Source of the DNA: Flectonema sp. DT1601
Taxonomy: Eukaryota > Euglenozoa > Diplonemea > Diplonemida > Diplonemidae
Length of the DNA stretch: 64,000 bases
NCBI GenBank assembly: GCA_964019425.1
Contig: OZ025841.1
Span: 680,477-744,476 of the forward strand
Reading direction: 5' to 3'
In this document: positions 19,873 to 28,900 of the stretch, piece after piece
How positions within the stretch are numbered: position 1 is the first letter of the stretch
Layout: each line of letters starts with the position of its first letter
Notes under the pieces: model-generated
Database searches by the model: none
The model's input: the letters and a program-made list of their open reading frames with translations, nothing else
Told to the model about the DNA's origin: nothing
Made by a program: the position numbers and the translations under genes

Positions 19873-20970
19873 ATGAAGCCGTACACTATTCAAGGAACAG
19901 CCTTCTTCAGGCACTACATTGTTGCTTCTCTTCTAAGTGGAAGAGGTCTCGTATTTGATAATATCCGGGTAGACGGTGAGAGGGTTGGTTTGATTGAACA
20001 CGAAGTTAATTTCTTGAGACTGGTCGACAAAATAACAAACGGAACTCAAATTGAGATTAATGAAACAGGAACCCGAGTAAGAATAAAACCCGGAATTGTT
20101 GCTGGCGGATACATAACTCATGAATGTGTAAAACAAAGAGGGATGGGATACTATTTAGAACCCTTATTAATGTTAGCACCATTCGCAAAGAAACCTATTG
20201 AAGTAACACTTGAGGGAGTTACAAATAATCAAATTGACATTGGAATCGACACTATCAGAACTGTTACTATTCCTCTGGTTGCAAAGTTTGGAGTCTCAGC
20301 ATCGCTAAAGATTAAAAGACGAGGTGTTGAACCTCTCGGAGGAGGACAAGTAATTCTAACTTGTCAAACAGTTCGTAAGTTAGGAACCATCTCGTTGGTT
20401 GAAAGAGGAAAGATAAAAAGAATTAGAGGAGTTGGATTCACCTGTAGAACATCAGCTGACCTGGTTAACAGATCAATAAGTACATCAAAAGGATTACTTT
20501 TAAAACTACTTCCTGACATCTTCATCGCAGCTGATAACTTTGTTGGAGCAGATGCTGGTAAGAGTCCCGGCTATGGGCTTACTCTTGTTGCTGAAAGTAC
20601 ATCAGATGAGTTTATTGGTCTGAGTGAAGAGTTAGTATGCGACCAGTCGGCAATGCAAAAACATGTAAACGCTGAAGACATAGGTTTAAATGCTGCAAAA
20701 CTACTTCTTGATCAAATTAAAAAAGGAGGATGTGTTGATACTCACCACCAGTCTATTTGTTTATTTTTAATGTCACTCGCTCCTGAGGAAGTTTCTCAAG
20801 TTCGTCTTAGTTCTTTAACACCAGCGGGTGATAATATGATTCAGATTTGTAGGGAATTCTTTTCTGTTTCATTTACATCATCCAAAGACGATACTTATTC
20901 ATACTCTCCAACATCAGTCTATTCTTGTATTGGTTCTGCTCTTATCAACGTAAGTAAGAAGAGTGCGTAG
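19873..20970 (+). CDS. RCL1: Rcl1-like RNA 3'-terminal phosphate cyclase-like protein
   Basis: Nucleolar protein of the RNA cyclase fold. In yeast Rcl1 works with Bms1 in the SSU processome and is needed for early pre-18S cleavages; it is not an active cyclase. This 365-residue protein matches family length. Typical segments are the N-terminal FRHYIVASLLSGR, HEVNFLRLVDKITNGT, a Gly-rich GRGMGYYLEPL-like stretch (here QRGMGYYLEPL), and KRRGVEPLGGGQV near the centre. ADAGKSPGYGLTLVAES lies in the C-terminal half. The start is supported by a T/C-rich tract and CCAG (AG 19854-19855) 17 bases upstream. Its nearness to a snoRNA array that may guide 18S methylation is suggestive only. Confidence 0.9.
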   Translation: MKPYTIQGTAFFRHYIVASLLSGRGLVFDNIRVDGERVGLIEHEVNFLRLVDKITNGTQIEINETGTRVRIKPGIVAGGYITHECVKQRGMGYYLEPLLMLAPFAKKPIEVTLEGVTNNQIDIGIDTIRTVTIPLVAKFGVSASLKIKRRGVEPLGGGQVILTCQTVRKLGTISLVERGKIKRIRGVGFTCRTSADLVNRSISTSKGLLLKLLPDIFIAADNFVGADAGKSPGYGLTLVAESTSDEFIGLSEELVCDQSAMQKHVNAEDIGLNAAKLLLDQIKKGGCVDTHHQSICLFLMSLAPEEVSQVRLSSLTPAGDNMIQICREFFSVSFTSSKDDTYSYSPTSVYSCIGSALINVSKKSA

Positions 20971-21143
20971 TCTCATTAAAGGGTGAGTTATGTTTTATTA
21001 TATATGTCTAGTGTACCCTTCCACCCGTTCGTCTTATCAGTTATCACTTTTCTTTTTATCACATTACTCATTACGCTTTTATATATCTGAGTAGTGAATA
21101 ATTTAAATTATTATTTTAATACTATTTCAACACGCAGGGAACA

Positions 21144-23168
21144 ATGTACGATGTGGGGACACCAACCCGTGAAGAGTTAGTCCATTATTGTAAGTGGTTG
21201 GGTGTTGGTGATTATGATCACGAACTTCGACACATTCTCGCTTCAGGTCTTCGAAGTAAACTTCCAGTCGGATGGAAACACTGCGCAACCCGACATGGTC
21301 GTTCTTATTATTTTGATACGTCAGCTGGTGTGTCGAAATGGAACCATCCAAATGATGAAAATTGTAAACAACAATATCTTCAAAAAAAAGAACTAAAAAG
21401 AAGATCACTATCTTGTGTAACAAACACAGAAAGACGACCTCAACCAGAAACTCCAAAAGGCCCATCGTCGGGTGTGTTTCACAGAGAGTGGAGTGATATT
21501 AGATGCGGGTCAATTGATACACCGAAAGTCAGTCTTTCTGATATTAAGGAAACCCGATTGTGTTTAGAAACACTGCTGACCTTTAATATGATGATGTCTC
21601 CTTTTGATCCGAGTACTCGAACGAAAAACTTATTGGGTTGTTGTTCTTCTTTGAAATCACCCTCGTCTGTTAAGTATATTCATAAAGGTACACCACAGGA
21701 AGTGGAATGTTCATCATCGCTCCCTTCTTGTCGTAAGTCTCGATTTCATTTAAACGCCAGTCACTCATTGCAATCAGTTCAGGAACCGTCAATATCATTG
21801 TGTAGTCGTAGTCACTCACCTGATGTTAGAATACAAGTTGAAAATAATTCCCCTCCTGCTGCCATGTCAGTTGTGAAGCCTCGTGAAGATCGCAGCCCAT
21901 CTTTGATTAGAGTTGGAGCGAATTTTGATTTAAATCAACCCGTTGATTCTCGTAGACAATTACAACTAACAAATGAATCAGATATTAAAACAGTTTGTCT
22001 ACAACAGACAGAAGGCTGTGAGATGTCATCACAACAATCTTCGAGTAGAACGTCACCTTCAAATGTCACCAGTCGGAGTACTTCAACGACAAGTAAGAAT
22101 CTAACTGTTGATGTCTTCTCTAATTGTAGAAGTGATCGAATGGTTGAAGAAATTCAAAATCAACTGAGCAGTCAGTCAGACTCATCCCAGTCATTGAGTG
22201 CTACAGTTCGTTGTACTTCACTTGGTGAGGAATGTAGCTGCTCTCCACATCCATCAGGTCGATGTCAAAGTGCTTCAAGTCAGTACCTGGCAGGACAGAC
22301 TTCGAATCGATTGAGTAATCGAACATCACATTCTTCAGTCGTAGGAGGCTGTCAAGAGTTGAGGGAAGAATCGCAATCGACGGAATGCTCTCCTCAATCT
22401 TTGAAATATCAAAGTGACAACAGATTGAGAGAACAACATGTTCAACACTCACCACGTGAGACGTCCATTCCCTCAACAGTCGGATGCGATGAACTCTCAT
22501 TATCGAATAGCAAACAATTAAATATGAACACTCTTAGTCAGTCGAAATCTGAATCAAAGTATCGAGAGACGCCATCACCTCATCCAATAGCTGAGTGTAG
22601 TTCAGTTCAGACACCTGTTACTCCATTGAGAATGTTATCACCTGAAGGAGTTCACTCTTCTTTAATTGTGAAGGAAGTCAATTCAAGAATCCAACGAGCT
22701 ACTTCAAACATATCAAAAAGTCATTCAGAACTCTCATCAACAACTGGTAGTCGTCTGAAGGAACTACAGCCCAGACGATTAGTTGGTGGAGTCTCACGTG
22801 AGACGCAGACCCTTCCAAACACTGAATGTTGTTTATGTACTTCAGGTATTCTGATGTCTGAAGTGAAGTCAACCAGAAATACAATAGAAGACTCCTACTT
22901 CAAGAGGTTGGCTCGTTTGGTTCAGAAGCGACGTAAACATCTCCGCTGCATCAGACAATCAACTCGCCACCTTCGGACTGTTGTCGATCAGAACTCTGAA
23001 GTTCTCTTGCGAAGAATTCAATTTGGAGTAGAGCCGGCTGTTCTACTAATGAATAATCAAACTTCTATTGCTCAACTTAAAGTAAACGTCTTGAAAACTG
23101 AGCTGTCCCTTCAGCACATCGACACCTATCACAAAATTAAAAAAATATACGCAGCGACTACTGCTTAA
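21144..23168 (+). CDS. CEP164-like WW-domain protein
   Basis: A 674-residue protein, Ser-rich after its N-terminus. Residues ~12-75 resemble the N-terminal module of CEP164: HYCKWLGVGDYDHELRHILA, then a WW domain LPVGW(44)...GRSYYFD...KW(66)NHP with the conserved Trp pair and Pro69. CEP164 is a distal-appendage protein of basal bodies, needed for docking and ciliary assembly, where the WW domain binds partners such as TTBK2. Residues ~90-560 are low-complexity Ser/Thr/Gln/Cys. The last ~110 residues (FKRLARLVQKRRKHLRCIRQ onward) are basic and helical, possibly coiled coil. The ATG lies six bases after CACGCAG (AG 21136-21137). Family assignment rests on the N-terminal 75 residues only. Confidence 0.75.
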   Translation: MYDVGTPTREELVHYCKWLGVGDYDHELRHILASGLRSKLPVGWKHCATRHGRSYYFDTSAGVSKWNHPNDENCKQQYLQKKELKRRSLSCVTNTERRPQPETPKGPSSGVFHREWSDIRCGSIDTPKVSLSDIKETRLCLETLLTFNMMMSPFDPSTRTKNLLGCCSSLKSPSSVKYIHKGTPQEVECSSSLPSCRKSRFHLNASHSLQSVQEPSISLCSRSHSPDVRIQVENNSPPAAMSVVKPREDRSPSLIRVGANFDLNQPVDSRRQLQLTNESDIKTVCLQQTEGCEMSSQQSSSRTSPSNVTSRSTSTTSKNLTVDVFSNCRSDRMVEEIQNQLSSQSDSSQSLSATVRCTSLGEECSCSPHPSGRCQSASSQYLAGQTSNRLSNRTSHSSVVGGCQELREESQSTECSPQSLKYQSDNRLREQHVQHSPRETSIPSTVGCDELSLSNSKQLNMNTLSQSKSESKYRETPSPHPIAECSSVQTPVTPLRMLSPEGVHSSLIVKEVNSRIQRATSNISKSHSELSSTTGSRLKELQPRRLVGGVSRETQTLPNTECCLCTSGILMSEVKSTRNTIEDSYFKRLARLVQKRRKHLRCIRQSTRHLRTVVDQNSEVLLRRIQFGVEPAVLLMNNQTSIAQLKVNVLKTELSLQHIDTYHKIKKIYAATTA

Positions 23169-23535
23169 TTATATCCATCTTTTTTATTCTAGAACCTTTG
23201 TATTAATCATTCAGGTTTTCAAAAACCTGTTTACCCTCGCTCTTCTTTACTTAAGCTGCAAACATAGAACCAACTTTAGATAAGCTACCGACAATTATTA
23301 TTATTGATGTCGTTTTACAATTTCTTTTTAAACAAAATACATTTTCTCGTATATTTAGGAATTTCAATAATAATAAAAAAAAAGATGTTCCGAATCTCAA
23401 AAAATTAATTATTTCTACGACTTTGTTAAATTCTAAAAAAATAGAAACGACGTTCAGCCGATTACTCCAATCGGTACCATTAGAGAGACACAATAAAGAA
23501 CCTCCTTGGCAGTCAGTTCTCATCTCTTCCTCAAA
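23169..23535 (+). other. Spacer upstream of the snoRNA array, with a palindrome
   Basis: No gene seen. A perfect 18-base palindromic hairpin, CAGGTTTT-ca-AAAACCTG, lies at 23212-23229, 44 bases after the stop of the WW gene. It may mark the mRNA 3' end or a processing site; this is conjecture. Confidence 0.4.
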
Positions 23536-25080
23536 ATGATGAAATTAATTTGCTAGTGCTGGCACCAGAGCAGAGTTGCTTCGGTAACGATGAGCACTTT
23601 ATATTATTACCGTAACTGAAAGACCGTAGCCTCCTCGTCGCTGTTTCCCTCTCTCCTTCGATGCTTCTCGTCTCCTTCTCAAATGATGAAATTAATTTGC
23701 TAGTGCTGGCACCAGAGCAGAGTTGCTTCGGTAACGATGAGCACTTTATATTATTACCGTAACTGAAAGTCTGTAGCCTTCTCGTCGCTGTTTCCCTCTC
23801 CTTCGATGCTTCTCGTCTCCTCATCAAATGATGAAATTAATTTGCTAGTGCTGGCACCAGAGCAGAGTTGCTTCGGTAACGATGAGCACTTTATATTATT
23901 ACCGTAACTGAAAGTCTGTAGCCTTCTCGTCGCTGTTTCCCCCTCCTTAGATGCTTCTCTTCTCCTTCTCAAATGATGAAATTAATTTGCTAGTGCTGGC
24001 ACCAGAGCAGAGTTGCTTCGGTAACGATGAGCACTTTATATTATTACCGTAACTGAAAGACCGTAGCCTTCTCGTCGCTGTTTCCCTCTCTCCTTCGATG
24101 CTTCTCGTCTCCTTCTCAAATGATGAAATTAATTTGCTAGTGCTGGCACCAGAGCAGAGTTGCTTCGGTAACGATGAGCACTTTATATTATTACCGTAAC
24201 TGAAATACCGTAGCCTCCTCATCGTTGTTTTCCCTCTCCTTCGATGCTTCTCTTCTCCTTCTCAAATGATGAAATTAATTTGCTAGTGCTGGCACCAGAG
24301 CAGAGTTGCTTCGGTAACGATGAGCACTTTATATTATTACCGTAACTGAAAGACCGTAGCCTTTTCGTCGCTGTTTCCCTCCCTCTTTCGATACTTCTCG
24401 TCTCCTTCTCAAATGATGAAATTAATTTGCTAGTGCTGGCACCAGAGCAGAGTTGCTTCGGTAACGATGAGCACTTTATATTATTACCGTAACTGAAAGA
24501 CCGTAGCCTTCTCGTCGCTGTTTCCCTCTCTCCTTCGATGCTTCTCGTCCTACTCAAATGATGAAATTAATTTGCTAGTGCTGGCACCAGAGCAGAGTTG
24601 CTTCGGTAACGATGAGCACTTTATATTTTTACCGTAACTGAAAGACCGTAGCCTTCTCGTCGCTGTTTCCCTCTCTCCTTCGATGCTTCTCGTCTCCTAC
24701 TCAAATGATGAAATTAATTTGCTAGTGCTGGCACCAGAGCAGAGTTGCCTCGGTAACGATGAGCACTTTATATTTTTACCGTAACTGAAAGACCGTAGCC
24801 TTCTCGTCGCTGTTTCCCTCTCTCCTTCGATGCTTCTCGTCTCCTACTCAAATGATGAAATTAATTTGCTAGTGCTGGCACCAGAGCAGAGTTGCTTCGG
24901 TAACGATGAGCACTTTATATTATTACCGTAACTGAAAGACCGTAGCCTTCTCGTCGCTGTTTCCCTCTCCTTCGATGCTTCTCTTCTCCTCTTCAAATGA
25001 TGAAATTAATTTGCTAGTGCTGGCACCAGAGCAGAGTTGCCTCGGTAACGATGAGCACTTTATATTATTACCGTAACTGA
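23536..25080 (+). ncRNA. Box C/D snoRNA tandem array 1, 11 copies
   Basis: Eleven 84-nt cores start at 23536, 23683, 23828, 23973, 24120, 24266, 24413, 24558, 24705, 24852 and 24997, spaced 145-147. Within each core: box C ATGATGA at 1-7 (perfect RUGAUGA), D'-like CAGA at 36-39, C'-like ACGATGA at 52-58 (one mismatch) and box D CTGA at 81-84. Bases 22-34 (TGCTGGCACCAGA) complement the SSU rRNA 530 loop sequence TCTGGTGCCAGCA. The core is almost invariant. The ~61-base linkers are C/T-rich and drift, which is expected of a transcribed small RNA and not of a plain satellite. Box C/D RNAs guide 2'-O-methylation with fibrillarin in the nucleolus. No promoter is seen; long primary-transcript processing is likely. 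Confidence 0.82.
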
Positions 25081-25985
25081 AAGTCTCGTCGCTGTTTTCC
25101 TTCTGTTCGATGCTTCTGTAAGAATCGTAAGACTAATTATTGGTACTGGGACAGAAAAATAGGTGCTTGGGCACATTTGTTTTTACTGCTGCTCACTTAA
25201 TCCAAGTAGTTTCTTACTCATCCAGTTTACACTAATGTTATTTAAGAATAGTTAGATTGCTAACAATAAAGCAGGGGTATTGTAGACAAGTGTTTCATAT
25301 GAACTTATCGCGGGAACATTCCTTCAGAAAAGTTACGGATGTTCTGTTTCTGTGATTCCAATCTGACGACTGATATGTTTTCTGTTGTTTGCTTTAAGTA
25401 ATAGTTTAATTGGGACTATGTGTGACCTGTGACATGTGTGACCTGTGACATGTGCGTTTGATTAGATTGGTAGGCGTGTCTTCTGTGGGTCTGTTTCGTT
25501 AAGCTGGTGGTCACAATCTGGTGTTTCTATTCGAAGTGAAACTTTTCGAAAACCACCCCAATAGACTTCGTGGTCGGAAAGAAACCACGCGATAGTTATT
25601 ATGACTACGCAATGGATGACTAGTACCTGACATACGTAATGGTTGGGTTCTTGGGAATGGTTGTTTTTGTGTGAACGATGATCATTAAAATTATCTCAAC
25701 TTTTTTGGTTTCCTTCCGACATTGTACGATAAGTGTGAGGTTGTGCTCATTCCCTTGGAAAAGTTTCTTCGAGCCAAGTTGTAATTTATTCAACAAAAGT
25801 CTGGAAGGAACTCGTACTCTCGTTTTTTAACTTACGTATTTCCCACTTTGAATTGGTGCTATAATGCATTATATTAACTTCCCTTTACAGGCTTACAATG
25901 TAACGATCTATTTACTTATGATAAATAATAATGACTCTTCACATCATATTTACTATTCATTTTAATTATCACCTCTCTCGTCAAC
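25081..25985 (+). other. Unique spacer between the two snoRNA arrays, with hairpins
   Basis: The first ~40 bases are a degraded linker; the rest is unique. A direct duplication of TGTGACCTGTGACATG lies near 25428-25452. Two adjacent stem-loops are visible. GGTGGT (25506-25511) pairs with ACCACC (25552-25557) and encloses GTTTC...GAAAC. CGTGGT (25569-25574) pairs with ACCACG (25584-25589). Between them lies ATAGACTT. A hairpin followed by AGA recalls the single-hairpin H/ACA RNAs of trypanosomes, but this is weak. No protein gene is seen. Confidence 0.35.
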
Positions 25986-28900
25986 ATGATGAAATTAATT
26001 TGCTAGTGCTGGCACCAGAGCAGAGTTGCTTCGGTAACGATGAGCACTTTATATTTTTACCGTAACTGAAAGTCTGTAGCTTCTCTTCCGTGTTTTACCC
26101 TCCTCCGATGCTTCTCTTCTCCTTCTCAAATGATGAAATTAATTTGCTAGTGCTGGCACCAGAGCAGAGTTGCTTCGGTAACGATGAGCACTTTATATTA
26201 TTACCGTAACTGAAAGTCTGTAGCCTTCTCGTCGCTTTTCCCCTCTCCTTCGATGCTTCTCATCTCCTCTTCAAATGATGAAATTAATTTGCTAGTGCTG
26301 GCACCAGAGCAGAGTTGCTTCGGTAACGATGAGCACTATATATTTTTACCGTAACTGAAAGACCGTAGCCTTCTCGTCGCTGTTTCCCTCTCCTTCGATG
26401 CTTCTCTTCTCCTTCTCAAATGATGAAATTAATTTGCTAGTGCTGGCACCAGAGCAGAGTTGCTTCGGTAACGATGAGCACTATATATTTTTACCGTAAC
26501 TGAAAGACCGTAGCCTTCTCGTCGCTGTTTCCCTCTCCTTCGATGCTTCTCTTCTCCTTCTCAAATGATGAAATTAATTTGCTAGTGCTGGCACCAGAGC
26601 AGAGTTGCTTCGGTAACGATGAGCACTTTATATTATTACCGTAACTGAAAGTCTGTAGCCTTCTCGTCGCTTTTCCCCTCTCCTTCGATGCTTCTCATCT
26701 CCTCTTCAAATGATGAAATTAATTTGCTAGTGCTGGCACCAGAGCAGAGTTGCTTCGGTAACGATGAGCACTATATATTTTTACCGTAACTGAAAGACCG
26801 TAGCCTTCTCGTCGCTGTTTCCCTCTCCTTCGATGCTTCTCTTCTCCTTCTCAAATGATGAAATTAATTTGCTAGTGCTGGCACCAGAGCAGAGTTGCTT
26901 CGGTAACGATGAGCACTTTATATTATTACCGTAACTGAAAGTCTGTAGCTTCTCTTCCGTGTTTTACCCTCCTCCGATGCTTCTCATCTCCTCTTCAAAT
27001 GATGAAATTAATTTGCTAGTGCTGGCACCAGAGCAGAGTTGCTTCGGTAACGATGAGCACTTTATATTTTTACCGTAACTGAAATACCGTGGTTTTCTCG
27101 TCGCTGTTTCCCTCTCCTTCGATGCTTCTCTTCTCCTTCTCAAATGATGAAATTAATTTGCTAGTGCTGGCACCAGAGCAGAGTTGCTTCGGTAACGATG
27201 AGCACTTTATATTATTACCGTAACTGAAAGTCTGTAGCCTTCTCGTCGCTTTTCCCCTCTCCTTCGATGCTTCTCATCTCCTCTTCAAATGATGAAATTA
27301 ATTTGCTAGTGCTGGCACCAGAGCAGAGTTGCTTCGGTAACGATGAGCACTTTATATTATTACCGTAACTGAAATACCGTAGCCTCCTCATCGTTGTTTT
27401 CCCTCTCCTTCGATGCTTCTCTTCTCCTTCTCAAATGATGAAATTAATTTGCTAGTGCTGGCACCAGAGCAGAGTTGCTTCGGTAACGATGAGCACTTTA
27501 TATTATTACCGTAACTGAAAGTCTGTAGCCTTCTCGTCGCTTTTCCCCTCTCCTTCGATGCTTCTCATCTCCTCTTCAAATGATGAAATTAATTTGCTAG
27601 TGCTGGCACCAGAGCAGAGTTGCTTCGGTAACGATGAGCACTTTATATTTTTACCGTAACTGAAATACCGTGGTTTTCTCGTCGCTGTTTCCCTCTCCTT
27701 CGATGCTTCTCGTCTCCTTCTCAAATGATGAAATTAATTTGCTAGTGCTGGCACCAGAGCAGAGTTGCTTCGGTAACGATGAGCACTTTATATTATTACC
27801 GTAACTGAAAGTCTGTAGCCTTCTCGTCGCTTTTCCCCTCTCCTTCGATGCTTCTCATCTCCTCTTCAAATGATGAAATTAATTTGCTAGTGCTGGCACC
27901 AGAGCAGAGTTGCTTCGGTAACGATGAGCACTATATATTTTTACCGTAACTGAAAGACCGTAGCCTTCTCGTCGCTGTTTCCCTCTCCTTCGATGCTTCT
28001 CTTCTCCTTCTCAAATGATGAAATTAATTTGCTAGTGCTGGCACCAGAGCAGAGTTGCTTCGGTAACGATGAGCACTTTATATTATTACCGTAACTGAAA
28101 GTCTGTAGCTTCTCTTCCGTGTTTTACCCTCCTCCGATGCTTCTCATCTCCTCTTCAAATGATGAAATTAATTTGCTAGTGCTGGCACCAGAGCAGAGTT
28201 GCTTCGGTAACGATGAGCACTTTATATTATTACCGTAACTGAAAGTCTGTAGCCTTCTCGTCGCTTTTCCCCTCTCCTTCGATGCTTCTCATCTCCTCTT
28301 CAAATGATGAAATTAATTTGCTAGTGCTGGCACCAGAGCAGAGTTGCTTCGGTAACGATGAGCACTTTATATTTTTACCGTAACTGAAATACCGTGGTTT
28401 TCTCGTCGCTGTTTCCCTCTCCTTCGATGCTTCTCTTCTCCTTCTCAAATGATGAAATTAATTTGCTAGTGCTGGCACCAGAGCAGAGTTGCTTCGGTAA
28501 CGATGAGCACTTTATATTATTACCGTAACTGAAATACCGTAGCCTCCTCATCGTTGTTTTCCCTCTCCTTCGATGCTTCTCTTCTCCTTCTCAAATGATG
28601 AAATTAATTTGCTAGTGCTGGCACCAGAGCAGAGTTGCTTCGGTAACGATGAGCACTTTATATTATTACCGTAACTGAAAGTCTGTAGCCTTCTCGTCGC
28701 TTTTCCCCTCTCCTTCGATGCTTCTCGTCTCCTCTTCAAATGATGAAATTAATTTGCTAGTGCTGGCACCAGAGCAGAGTTGCTTCGGTAACGATGAGCA
28801 CTTTATATTATTACCGTAACTGAAATACCGTAGCCTCCTCATCGTTGTTTTCCCTCTCCTTCGATGCTTCTCTTCTCCTTCTCAAATGATGAAATTAATT

